Of a DNA stretch of 14,247 nucleotides, positions 5,514 through 11,927 are shown in pieces (positions within the stretch are counted from its first letter, which is position 1; every line of letters begins with the position of its first letter). The DNA is from Bacillota bacterium (GTDB lineage: Bacteria; Bacillota_E; Symbiobacteriia; Symbiobacteriales; Symbiobacteriaceae). Location: positions 1 through 14,247 of the forward strand of contig QGVE01000064.1 of NCBI GenBank assembly GCA_003242675.1. The letters run 5' to 3'. The notes beneath the pieces are model-generated. The model had not been told where the DNA came from. It saw only the letters and a list, made by a program, of their open reading frames with translations, and did not search any database. A program made the position numbers and the translations under genes.

Positions 5514-6455
5514 GTGTTCGGTTTTCAGCCCCACGGTTCCGACGACCTGGTCTACCAGCACATCGCCGACTGGGCCCGCCAGGTCGGCCTTTGGCTCGCG
5601 CAAAGGCAGGCGGAGGGAGGGGCGGCGGGCGACCTGCGGACCTGGCAGGAGCGCTTCGCCGCGCTGGAGCGGGAGGCGCTCTCGGCCCTGCAGGCCGGCC
5701 GCCCGGGGGACAGGCGGCCGGACGCGGCCGACCTGGTGCGCCGCGCCTGCGACACGTTCGAAGGCTTCATGGGTGCCGCAGCCGGCGGGTGGGGGGCCGC
5801 AGCGCCGGAGGAGCAACCCCGGCTGAGCCCGGTCCCGCCCGGCGGACACCGGCTGCCGCCGCTCCCGTACCCCTACGACGCGCTCGAGCCTTACGTCGAC
5901 GCCGAGACGATGCGGCTCCACCACGACCGGCACCACCGGAGCTACGTGGAGGGGCTCAACCGGGCCGAGCGCGCGCTGGCCGAGGCGCGCGCCGCCGGCG
6001 ACTGGGCCCTGGTGAAGCACTGGGAGCGGGAGCTGGCGTTCCACGGCGCGGGCCACTACCTGCACACCCTCTTCTGGGAGAGCATGGCCCCTGGGGGCGG
6101 CGGAGAGCCCGAGGGCGAGGTCCTGACGCAGATCCGGCAGGACTTCGGCGATTTCCAGCGGTTCCGGGAGCAGTTCAGCCGTGCGGCCGAGAGCGTGGAG
6201 GGGGGCGGCTGGGCGATCTGGGTCTGGTCTCCGCGGGCGAATCGCTCCGAGATCCTGACGGCGGAGAAGCACCAGAACCTGAGCCAGTGGGACGTCGTGC
6301 CGCTCCTGCCGCTGGACGTGTGGGAGCACGCGTACTACCTGAAGTACCGGAACGACCGCGCGGCCTACGTCGAGCAGTGGTGGAACGTGGTCAACTGGCC
6401 AGGCGTCGAGCGGCGGCTCCGGCAGGCGCGCCGGCTGCACTGGGAGCCCGCGTGA
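5514..6455 (+). CDS. Superoxide dismutase (Mn/Fe family) with N-terminal extension
   Basis: Converts superoxide to oxygen and hydrogen peroxide. Residues from about 113 to 313 are a full Mn/Fe SOD: LPYPYDALEPYVDAETM, metal ligand His136 in LHHDRHH, ligand His184 in LHTLFW, and ligands Asp268 and His272 in DVWEHAYYLKY. The Gln of EKHQN aligns with the Mn-type active-site glutamine and the Gly-rich GAGH precedes the second ligand, both favouring Mn over Fe; this is inference. About 110 extra N-terminal residues, charged and Ala-rich with no signal peptide, precede the domain. Bacillus SodF (YojM-like naming varies) has a comparable extension, while ordinary SODs are about 200 residues. The start is GTG 5514, with GGGAGG 6 bases upstream. 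It follows spoVAE on the same strand and could be co-transcribed. A strong terminator follows. Confidence 0.93.
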   Translation: MFGFQPHGSDDLVYQHIADWARQVGLWLAQRQAEGGAAGDLRTWQERFAALEREALSALQAGRPGDRRPDAADLVRRACDTFEGFMGAAAGGWGAAAPEEQPRLSPVPPGGHRLPPLPYPYDALEPYVDAETMRLHHDRHHRSYVEGLNRAERALAEARAAGDWALVKHWERELAFHGAGHYLHTLFWESMAPGGGGEPEGEVLTQIRQDFGDFQRFREQFSRAAESVEGGGWAIWVWSPRANRSEILTAEKHQNLSQWDVVPLLPLDVWEHAYYLKYRNDRAAYVEQWWNVVNWPGVERRLRQARRLHWEPA

Positions 6456-6456
6456 C

Positions 6457-6533
6457 GGGCCCCCGGGGCATGGGGCTGGCCCCCCGGGGAGCGCCCCGGA
6501 AGGTGCCTTTGCCCCCTGCCCGGGGGCCCTTTT
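6457..6533 (+). terminator. GC-rich intrinsic terminator after the superoxide dismutase gene
   Basis: GGGCCCCCGGG (6457-6467) is exactly complementary to CCCGGGGGCCC (6519-6529), followed by TTTT at 6530-6533. The 51-base interior has its own GC-rich pairing potential (GGCCCCCCGGGG and GCGCCCCGG), so the actual fold may be branched. The convergent minus-strand gene ends 30 bases further on. Confidence 0.7.
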
Positions 6534-6562
6534 GCTGTGCCCAGCAAGCGGGTCCTCTGCCG

Positions 6563-6994
6563 CTACGGACGGCCCCTCTGGTGGCTGCGCCGGATCGCCT
6601 GCCACTCCTTGAAGAGCTTCTTCGCCTGATCCTTGGTGATCCGACCGCTCTTCACGGCCTCGTCCAGCCGCTCCTTCACCTCATCCTCGGTGGCGTGGAG
6701 GGAGAGCCCCAGCCGCCGCATCTGCCGCCACTCTCGCAGGCGGGCGGCCTCTGCGGCGGTGATCCTCCCCTCCCGGGCGGCCTGGTCGATGAGCTGCTCG
6801 ATCTCGGCGTTCAGCTGCTCCAGCCGGCTGCGGCGCAGCTCACGGATGTCCTTCAGCAGCTGCTCCATGCCCGGCGACAGCTTCGGCGACTCCTTCTCGT
6901 GCCCGGTGGAGGCGGCGAGGGCGAGGTTCCCCAGGAAAAGGGCTGCCCAGCCGGTCACCAGCACCAGGGCCAGAAAGCGATGAATCCTGTGCAC
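6563..6994 (-). CDS. Secreted or membrane-anchored helical protein with a duplicated GRIT motif
   Basis: 143 residues, function unknown. An N-terminal signal-type sequence (charged MHRIHR, hydrophobic 7-26, likely cleavage after the ALA near 25-27) points to export. The mature part is charged and helical. Residues about 68-95 and 109-137 are diverged copies of one unit, with GRIT at 76-79 and 117-120, Ala three to four residues on, then LxEW and paired arginines (L..EWRQMRR and LFKEWQAIRR), giving a period of 41. Similar 'G-x-I-T-x-x-Q/E-A' helical hairpins occur in DUF2680-like small exported proteins of Firmicutes; I cannot assign this one firmly. The start is GTG 6994, with GGAGG at 7002-7006 and 7 bases of spacing, placed right against the stop of the upstream gene, so the pair is an operon. 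Confidence 0.8.
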   Translation of the reverse strand: MHRIHRFLALVLVTGWAALFLGNLALAASTGHEKESPKLSPGMEQLLKDIRELRRSRLEQLNAEIEQLIDQAAREGRITAAEAARLREWRQMRRLGLSLHATEDEVKERLDEAVKSGRITKDQAKKLFKEWQAIRRSHQRGRP

Positions 6995-7015
6995 TGCGTC
7001 ACCTCCCTGTGCGTT

Positions 7016-7228
7016 TCAGGTGGGGGTGGGGCGGCCCTCTTCCCCCGCGGGCTCGGGGCCTTCCTCCATGCCCAACAGCGGCCCGCCGATTCCGCCCGCG
7101 AGGTAGCCCAGCGCCGCCGCCCGGTGGCTCCAGGCCTCTCCCTCCCGCATCTGGGAGAGCACCCGCTGGGTCTCGGAACGGACGGCCTCCTGCTCCCCGG
7201 TCTCGGGGCGATTCCGGTTCTCTGCCAT
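7016..7228 (-). CDS. Small hypothetical protein, 70 residues
   Basis: Not recognised. The product starts MAENRNRPETG, has a charged amphipathic stretch (EAVRSETQRVLSQMREGEAWSH), then a Gly/Ala/Leu-rich segment RAAALGYLAGGIGGPLLGM that could be one weak membrane helix, and ends in an acidic, proline-rich tail. The glycine-rich segment faintly recalls AtpZ/AtpI-type proteins, but that is not enough for a name. The ATG at 7228 is preceded by an excellent AAAGGAGG site with 7 bases of spacing; an in-frame upward extension to 7360 would run through the lysS promoter and is unlikely. The stop at 7016-7018 lies 21 bases before the next minus-strand start, so the two genes look co-transcribed. No clear promoter was found upstream. 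Confidence 0.72.
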   Translation of the reverse strand: MAENRNRPETGEQEAVRSETQRVLSQMREGEAWSHRAAALGYLAGGIGGPLLGMEEGPEPAGEEGRPTPT

Positions 7229-7282
7229 GCGCTGCCCTCCTTTGTGGGATAGTGTGCCCAGGGGAAGGCCGCTTCCATGAAC

Positions 7283-7311
7283 TTGTCTCACCAAACCCTT
7301 TTCTGTATAAT
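7283..7311 (+). promoter_or_regulatory. Sigma-A promoter of lysS
   Basis: -35 TTGTCT at 7283-7288 and a perfect -10 TATAAT at 7306-7311, separated by exactly 17 bases, in the gap between the divergent minus-strand pair and lysS. The predicted start near 7318 leaves a short leader of about 35 bases, which makes a T-box here impossible. Confidence 0.87.
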
Positions 7312-7352
7312 CACCAGGGTAAGATACCCACCGTGCGGGAAGGAGAAGAGTC

Positions 7353-8879
7353 ATGGGCAACTATCCGAACCTGTGGCCGTACCAGGAAGCACAACGCATC
7401 ATCGAACGCTGGCCGCAGAAATCGCGCTACATCCTGGAGACCGGGTTCGGCGCGTCCGGTCACCCGCACATGGGCACCATCGGCGAGGTGGTCCGCACCT
7501 TCTACGTGGCCAAGGCCCTGCGGGAGATGGGTCGCGAGTCGGAGATCATCGTCTTCTCCGACGACATGGACGGCTTGCGCAAGATCCCCGGCAACATCGA
7601 CGCGCCCTGGCTGAAGGAGCACCTGGGCAAGCCGGTGACCCGGATCCCCGATCCCTACGGCTGCCACGAGTCGTTCGGCCACCACATGAACGCCGAGCTG
7701 AACGAGATGATGGCGAAGACCGGCATTCAGGCCACCTTCCGCTCCGCCAGCGAGTGCTACGCCGACGGCACGTTCGACGAGGGCATCCGGCACATGTTCC
7801 GGCACATGCAGGGCATCATGGACCTGGTGCTGCCGACGATGCGGCCGGAGAACCGGGAGGGCTGGTTCCCGTGGCTGCCGGTCTGTGAGAACTGCGGCAA
7901 GGTGTACACCACCCGGGTGGAGTCCTACGACCCGGACGCGGTGACGGTGACGTACTCCTGCACCGGGTCCTTCCGCGACGTCCACGGCTGCGGCTACCGC
8001 GGGACGCAGAGCGCCCTGGGAGGCCGGGGCAAGTTCTTCTGGAAGGCCGACTGGGCCCTGCGCTGGTACGTGTTCGACGTCGACTTCGAGATGCACGGCA
8101 AGGACCTGATCGACTCGGCGAAGCTCTCCAAGGCCATCGTCCGGCTCCTGGGCGGCGACCCGCCCCACACCATGTTCTACGAGCTCTTTCTCACCGAGGA
8201 GGGGCGGAAGATCTCCAAGTCCTCCGGCATCGGCATCACCATGGAGAACTGGGGCCGGTGGGGCACCCAGGACTCGCTGAACCTCCTGATGTTCCGCAAC
8301 CCGCGCCAGCAGAAGCGGCTGAGCCCCGAGACCGTCATCCAGTACACCGACGAGACCCTGACGATGAAGCCGGACGACCCGCAGTACCCCTTCATCTACT
8401 ACCGGGGCGACCGGCCGGACCTCGGCGGGCTGCGCTACTCGGACATCATCAACCTGGTCAACGCGATCTCGGAGACCGACCCCGACATCCTGCTCGAGTA
8501 CCTGGGCCGCTCCTTCGGTCACGAGCGCATCCGGGCGAACGAGCCCTTCGTGCGCGAGCTGCTGGAGAAGGCCATCCACTACTACGAGGACTTCATCCTG
8601 CCCACCCGCAAGACCCCCGAGCTCACCGAGGCCGAGTGGGCGATGGTCGGGGAGTTCGAGCAGCTGATCGAGCGGACCGACGATCCCGAGGAGATCCAGA
8701 CCGGCGTCTTCAACATCGCCCGGGCCCACGGCATGGAGCCGAAGCGGTTCTTCCAGATCCTCTACGGCGTGCTGCTGGGCTCCGACCACGGCCCCCGGCT
8801 GGGCGGATTCGTCACGCTGGTGGGCAAGGAGCGCATTCGCGAGCTGATCCGGGCGGCCCGGGAAAAGGCGCTCGGCTGA
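7353..8879 (+). CDS. lysS: Lysyl-tRNA synthetase, class I
   Basis: Charges tRNA-Lys with lysine in the cytoplasm. The 508-residue protein is the class I (archaeal-type, LysK-like) enzyme, unrelated in fold to the class II LysRS used by most bacteria. It has a Rossmann catalytic domain with the HIGH-equivalent HPHMG at 37-41 inside GFGASGHPHMGTIGEV, and a KMSKS-equivalent KISKS at 286-290. An insertion carries four cysteines, C178-x2-C181, C203 and C213, that look like a zinc ribbon. The C-terminal helical anticodon-binding region ends at REKALG. The start is ATG 7353, with GGAAGGAG about 8 bases upstream. It is monocistronic: own sigma-A promoter before it and a 21-bp hairpin after it. Whether the host also encodes a class II enzyme cannot be told here. 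Confidence 0.96.
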   Translation: MGNYPNLWPYQEAQRIIERWPQKSRYILETGFGASGHPHMGTIGEVVRTFYVAKALREMGRESEIIVFSDDMDGLRKIPGNIDAPWLKEHLGKPVTRIPDPYGCHESFGHHMNAELNEMMAKTGIQATFRSASECYADGTFDEGIRHMFRHMQGIMDLVLPTMRPENREGWFPWLPVCENCGKVYTTRVESYDPDAVTVTYSCTGSFRDVHGCGYRGTQSALGGRGKFFWKADWALRWYVFDVDFEMHGKDLIDSAKLSKAIVRLLGGDPPHTMFYELFLTEEGRKISKSSGIGITMENWGRWGTQDSLNLLMFRNPRQQKRLSPETVIQYTDETLTMKPDDPQYPFIYYRGDRPDLGGLRYSDIINLVNAISETDPDILLEYLGRSFGHERIRANEPFVRELLEKAIHYYEDFILPTRKTPELTEAEWAMVGEFEQLIERTDDPEEIQTGVFNIARAHGMEPKRFFQILYGVLLGSDHGPRLGGFVTLVGKERIRELIRAAREKALG

Positions 8880-8894
8880 GCCCGGAACGAAATC

Positions 8895-8938
8895 GGGGCT
8901 GTCCAGGACGCAGAGGGCTCTGCGTCCTGGACAGCCCC
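8895..8938. terminator. 21-bp perfect inverted repeat between convergent lysS and a small minus-strand gene
   Basis: Left arm 8895-8915 (starts GGGGCTGTCC) is the exact complement of 8918-8938, with only 2 unpaired bases between arms, so a real hairpin would have a slightly larger loop. It begins 16 bases after the lysS stop and ends 18 before the stop of the convergent gene. There is no T-run. A bidirectional transcription barrier is the likely role. Confidence 0.75.
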
Positions 8939-8956
8939 GCCGGCTTTCGGGAGCGG

Positions 8957-9220
8957 TCAGGCGATCTGGCTCATCTGGTGGAGGAGCTCCAGGGGCGGCG
9001 CCGCGGGGTAGGTCTCGCGGCGGTCACCGCTGACCTTCGTCAGGGCGTAGGGCTGGTGCTGGTGGGTGATGCGCTGCAGGAACGCCACGAGGTGCGCGCG
9101 CGAGCAGAACTTAAAGGCGAAGGCGTCGGCGGCGGGATGGCGCATGCGGCTCTCCGGGATCAGGACGTAGGCCAGGTGCTCGTCTTCGAACTGCTCCAGG
9201 CAGTACTTGCACAGGAACAC
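8957..9220 (-). CDS. Small putative zinc-binding protein
   Basis: 87 residues, function unknown. Cys4 and Cys7 in FLCKYC, plus Cys39 and His43 in FKFCSRAHLVAF, form a C-x2-C ... C-x3-H set, the geometry of a small zinc-binding module resembling TRASH/MYM-like treble clefts, where a FCS..H/C..F segment supplies the second pair. The rest is a predicted mixed domain (HLAYVLIPESRMR) and a polar tail with TKVSGDRRETYPAAPPLELLHQM. The start is GTG 9220, with GGAGG at 9230-9234 and 9 bases of spacing. A near-consensus promoter lies upstream and it diverges from a metal- or cluster-sensing type regulator. Zinc binding is inferred from residue spacing only. It ends against the hairpin shared with lysS. 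Confidence 0.78.
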   Translation of the reverse strand: MFLCKYCLEQFEDEHLAYVLIPESRMRHPAADAFAFKFCSRAHLVAFLQRITHQHQPYALTKVSGDRRETYPAAPPLELLHQMSQIA

Positions 9221-9255
9221 CCGGATTCACCTCCAACGTGGTCACTCCAACGAGC

Positions 9256-9284
9256 ATTATAAGACTTACTATCAATCCCAACAA
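9256..9284 (-). promoter_or_regulatory. Sigma-A promoter of the small zinc-binding protein gene
   Basis: Minus strand -35 TTGTTG (9279-9284), 17 bases, then a perfect -10 TATAAT (9256-9261). The predicted start near 9249 gives a leader of about 30 bases that includes the strong ribosome binding site. Confidence 0.83.
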
Positions 9285-9316
9285 TGGTTCAGGGTCGATG
9301 GGCCGCCCGTGCTCCC

Positions 9317-9345
9317 TTGACCTTCCCCGCACATCCGTCTACAAC
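9317..9345 (+). promoter_or_regulatory. Candidate distal promoter of the winged-helix regulator gene
   Basis: TTGACC (9317-9322) and TACAAC (9340-9345) with 17-base spacing on the plus strand. The -35 is close to consensus and the -10 is weaker. If used, the leader would be about 155 bases and would include the inverted repeat at 9371-9387. A second candidate lies at 9433-9441. Confidence 0.4.
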
Positions 9346-9370
9346 GCCGCGGCGCGTAGGACAGGTGCCC

Positions 9371-9387
9371 TAGATATATCGGATCTA
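9371..9387. promoter_or_regulatory. Inverted repeat, possible operator
   Basis: TAGAT-N7-ATCTA in an unusually AT-rich island between the divergent small zinc-protein gene and the regulator gene. A dyad of this size suits a dimeric winged-helix regulator, and self-binding by the downstream regulator is a reasonable guess. No second copy was seen in the window. Confidence 0.3.
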
Positions 9388-9432
9388 ATTGGTGACAAAC
9401 GGCTTTAGAAAGTATCCGGCTGATCTTTCATA

Positions 9433-9441
9433 TGATAAAAT
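9433..9441 (+). promoter_or_regulatory. Candidate extended -10 promoter of the regulator gene
   Basis: TGATAAAAT fits an extended -10 (TG-N-TAAAAT) with no good -35 17 bases upstream. It would give a leader of about 60 bases to the TTG start at 9507, a more usual length than the distal candidate. Confidence 0.4.
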
Positions 9442-9506
9442 GTAGCTGAGTTGCAATCGGATGTCCGTGATCGACCATCGCCGATTTGGAAGAGGAGGGG
9501 AACACG

Positions 9507-10148
9507 TTGTCCGTGGATCTCATGCCCCGGCAGGACGAGACCTCCACGCGCCGGGAGATCATCAACCTGCTGCGGGTTGTTGGCCCCCTCACGGTAGGCG
9601 AGCTCGGGGAGCGGCTTCACATCACCCATGTCGCTGTGCGGCGCCACCTCACGTCCCTGGAGCGCGACGGGCTGGTGACCTCCGTGCAGCAGCGGCTGCC
9701 CATGGGGCGGCCCACGCGGGTGTACTCGCTGACCGAGGCGGCCGACAACCTGTTCCCGAAGAGGTACAGCACGCTGACGGTGGAACTGCTGGACTTCCTG
9801 AACGAGACGGACCCCGCGCTGGTGGATGCGTTCTTCCGCCGGCGGGGGGAGGAGATGGTCCAGCAGCTGCGCGCGCAGGTCAATGCCGAAACCCTGGCCG
9901 GACGGGTGGAGCAGCTGGCCAGGGTGCAGCAGGCGAACGGGTACCTCGCCCAGTGGGAGCAGGACGAGGACGGCGCCTGGGTGCTGAAGGAGTTCAACTG
10001 CCCCGTGCACCTGGCCGCCCGCCGGTACCCGCAGGCCTGCACCTACGAGCTGGAGTCCTTCAAAGCTGTCCTGGGAACCGACAACGTCGAGCGGGTGGAG
10101 TGCATCGCCCGGGGCGGTCAGTGCTGCCGCTACCGGATCTTGCCCTGA
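9507..10148 (+). CDS. SufR/DeoR-like winged-helix transcriptional regulator with cysteine cluster
   Basis: 213 residues. Residues about 15-80 are a winged helix-turn-helix (LTVGELGERLHITHVAVRRHLTSLERDGLV), with the wing GRPTRVYSLT typical of the SufR/DeoR-like group. They are followed by LFPKRYSTLTVELLDFL and a helical dimer region. The C-terminal domain carries Cys165, Cys178, Cys199, Cys206 and Cys207. The C-x12-C spacing and positions are close to those I recall for the Fe-S-ligating cysteines of cyanobacterial SufR, so a [4Fe-4S] or metal sensor is plausible. No suf genes are nearby. The start is TTG 9507, with AGGAGG at 9493-9498 and 8 bases of spacing; an earlier in-frame TTG at 9486 would place this site inside the gene. 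It is monocistronic, with an intrinsic terminator after the stop. It diverges from the small zinc-binding protein gene, a likely target. Confidence 0.88.
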   Translation: MSVDLMPRQDETSTRREIINLLRVVGPLTVGELGERLHITHVAVRRHLTSLERDGLVTSVQQRLPMGRPTRVYSLTEAADNLFPKRYSTLTVELLDFLNETDPALVDAFFRRRGEEMVQQLRAQVNAETLAGRVEQLARVQQANGYLAQWEQDEDGAWVLKEFNCPVHLAARRYPQACTYELESFKAVLGTDNVERVECIARGGQCCRYRILP

Positions 10149-10161
10149 CCACCCGTGCCGG

Positions 10162-10193
10162 GCGCCGGCCTCTCTGCGAGGCCGGCGCTTTTT
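10162..10193 (+). terminator. Intrinsic terminator after the winged-helix regulator gene
   Basis: Perfect 11-bp stem GCGCCGGCCTC (10162-10172) with GAGGCCGGCGC (10178-10188), a 5-base loop, and TTTTT at 10189-10193. A textbook rho-independent terminator 13 bases after the stop; it insulates the following paa operon. Confidence 0.93.
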
Positions 10194-10212
10194 GCGCGCC
10201 TCTCGCGGGGCC

Positions 10213-10247
10213 GGGGCGCGGGGCGGCGCCCCGGGAACCTGGAACCT
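10213..10247. repeat. Short hairpin and tandem 7-mer upstream of paaX
   Basis: GGGGCG (10213-10218) pairs with CGCCCC (10227-10232), and GGAACCT occurs twice in tandem at 10234-10240 and 10241-10247. They lie in the 130-base gap between the terminator and paaX, which must hold the operon promoter; I could not identify a convincing -35/-10 pair. The 7-mer pair is a possible regulator half-site array, unproven. Confidence 0.3.
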
Positions 10248-10323
10248 GAGGCAGGGGAGCGGCTGGAAACGGCGAATCTGTCTGCACTGGCCGAATGTTG
10301 TGCACGCCGGGGGCAGGTGGGGG

Positions 10324-11181
10324 ATGAAGGCCCGTTCGCTGCTGTTCAACCTGTGGGGCGACTACATCCAGCACGTGGGGGGCGAGGTCTGGGCCTCGAC
10401 CCTGACCGCCTGGGTCCGGCCGTTCGGCGTCAGCGAGGCGGCGCTGCGGCAGGCGCTCTCCCGCATGGCCCGGCAGGGGTGGCTCGAGGTGCGCAAGGTG
10501 GGCAACCGGACCTGCTACGCCCTGTCGGCCGCGGGGCGGCGGCGCATCGCCGAGGCCTCCCGGCGGGTCTACGACGGGCGCGACGCCGACTGGGACGGCC
10601 GGTGGCGGGTGCTGGTGTACTCCGTCCCCGAGTCCCTGCGGAACCGGCGGAACGACCTGCGCCGCGAGCTCATCTGGACGGGCTTTGCCCACCTCTCCCC
10701 GGGCACCTGGATCTCGCCCAACCCCCTGGAAGAATCGGTGCGCGCGCTCATCCGGCGGTACGGCCTGGAGCCCTATGCGACGCTCTTCGTCGCCCGCGAC
10801 GTGGAGCCCTGGTCCGCGCCGGAGCTGGTGCGCCGCTGCTGGGACCTGGACGCGATCCAGGAGAGCTACGACCGGTTCCTCGCGCGCTGGGAACCCCGCC
10901 TCGCCGCGGCATCCGGCCTGCAGACGGACGAGGAGCAGTTCGTGGAGCAGATCCGCCTCGTCCACGACTACCGCAAGTTCCTGTTCGTCGACCCCGGGCT
11001 GCCGCGCCAGCTCCTGCCCGAACGCTGGCGGGGGCACGACGCCCGCCGGCTGTTCCAGGCGTACTACGCCCGGCTGCGGCCCGGGGCGCTCCGGTTCCTG
11101 GAGCGGTACTTCGAGCCCACGCAGACCCACGATGGAGGAGGAGAGGAACGTGGCGTACGAGAACATCCTGGTCTTCCGTGA
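10324..11181 (+). CDS. paaX: PaaX family transcriptional repressor of phenylacetate catabolism
   Basis: Phenylacetyl-CoA-responsive repressor in the classical system; it releases DNA when the CoA thioester accumulates. The 285-residue product shows the PaaX layout: N-terminal winged helix (about 1-80) with LLFNLWGDYI, FGVSEAALRQALSRMARQGWLEVRKVGNRTCYALSAAG; a central domain starting WRVLVYSVPESLRNRRNDLRRELIWTGFAHLSPGTWISPNP; and a C-terminal domain with CWDLDAIQESYDRFLARWEP and VHDYRKFLFVDPGLPRQLLPERWRG. E. coli PaaX is about 316 residues. The start is ATG 10324 with AGGTGGGG just before it; an in-frame extension to 10192 would begin inside the previous terminator. The final 32 bases overlap the start of the next gene, so translation is probably coupled. 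As first gene of the operon it is likely autoregulated. Confidence 0.95.
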   Translation: MKARSLLFNLWGDYIQHVGGEVWASTLTAWVRPFGVSEAALRQALSRMARQGWLEVRKVGNRTCYALSAAGRRRIAEASRRVYDGRDADWDGRWRVLVYSVPESLRNRRNDLRRELIWTGFAHLSPGTWISPNPLEESVRALIRRYGLEPYATLFVARDVEPWSAPELVRRCWDLDAIQESYDRFLARWEPRLAAASGLQTDEEQFVEQIRLVHDYRKFLFVDPGLPRQLLPERWRGHDARRLFQAYYARLRPGALRFLERYFEPTQTHDGGGEERGVREHPGLP

Positions 11182-11923
11182 GGGGGCCGTCGGCCGGGTG
11201 CAGCTGAACCGCCCCGAGGCCCTCAACGCGCTCAACTCCCGGATGATGACGGAGCTGGTGGAGGCATTCCGGGAGCTGGACCGCGACCCCGCCATCCGGT
11301 GCCTGCTCCTGCACGGCAGCGAACGCGCCTTCGGCGCCGGGGCCGACATCAAGGAGATGGCGGGGCAGGGCGCCATCGACATGTACACCCGGGACTACAT
11401 CGACCTCTGGGATGAGATCGCCCGCATCAAGAAGCCGATCGTCGCCGCCGTGAGCGGCTACTGCCTGGGCGGCGCCCTGGAGCTGGCGATGACCTGCGAC
11501 ATCATCGTCGCCTCGGAGACGGCGAAGTTCGGCCAGCCCGAGATCAACATCGGCGTGCTGCCCGGAGCCGGCGGCACCCAGCGGCTGACCCGGGCCGTCG
11601 GCAAGTCCCTGGCGATGGAGATGGTGCTGACCGGCCGCATGATCACCGCCCAGGAGGCCCTGGCGGCGGGGCTGGTCAGCCGGGTCGTGCCCGTGGAGGC
11701 CTACCTCACGGAGGCCCAGAAGCTGGCCGGGGAGATCGCCTCCAAGTCGCCGGTGGCGCTGCGCCTGGCCAAGGAGGCGGTGCTGCAGGCCTTCGAGAGC
11801 AGCCTGAGCAGCGGGATCGCCTACGAGCGGCGGCTCTTCGCCCTGGCCTTCGCCTCGGAGGACCAGAAGGAGGGCATGCGGGCCTTCGTCGAGAAGCGGA
11901 AGCCCGAGTGGAAGGGGAGGTAA
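11150..11923 (+). CDS. paaF: Enoyl-CoA hydratase, probable PaaF (2,3-dehydroadipyl-CoA hydratase)
   Basis: Crotonase-fold enzyme, 257 residues, the usual family length. Both catalytic glutamates of true enoyl-CoA hydratases are present: Glu111 in GGALELAMTCDI and Glu131 in FGQPEINIG, 20 apart like Glu144/Glu164 of rat crotonase. It also has the oxyanion-hole GAGADIKEM and PGAGGTQRL. In the phenylacetate pathway the hydratase acts on 2,3-dehydroadipyl-CoA; the operon context supports PaaF, but a general short-chain hydratase (crotonase) would look the same. Start choice: GTG 11150 has GGAGG at 11137-11141 with 8 bases of spacing, while the in-frame ATG at 11132 overlaps that site. The gene begins inside the end of paaX and ends 4 bases before paaG. 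Confidence 0.9.
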   Translation: MAYENILVFREGAVGRVQLNRPEALNALNSRMMTELVEAFRELDRDPAIRCLLLHGSERAFGAGADIKEMAGQGAIDMYTRDYIDLWDEIARIKKPIVAAVSGYCLGGALELAMTCDIIVASETAKFGQPEINIGVLPGAGGTQRLTRAVGKSLAMEMVLTGRMITAQEALAAGLVSRVVPVEAYLTEAQKLAGEIASKSPVALRLAKEAVLQAFESSLSSGIAYERRLFALAFASEDQKEGMRAFVEKRKPEWKGR

Positions 11924-11927
11924 GTCC

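Noticed and set aside
5433..6605. Minus-strand open frame opposite the superoxide dismutase gene
   Set aside because: Proline/arginine-rich shadow spanning the terminator; the plus-strand frame has catalytic residues.
7311..8789. Long minus-strand open frame opposite lysS
   Set aside because: Antisense to a confidently identified synthetase, would cross the lysS promoter, low-complexity composition.
10192..10323. Longer N-terminus for PaaX
   Set aside because: Would begin in the T-run of the previous terminator, adds a low-complexity segment, and the family N-terminus (KARSLLFNLWGDYI) begins at ATG 10324.
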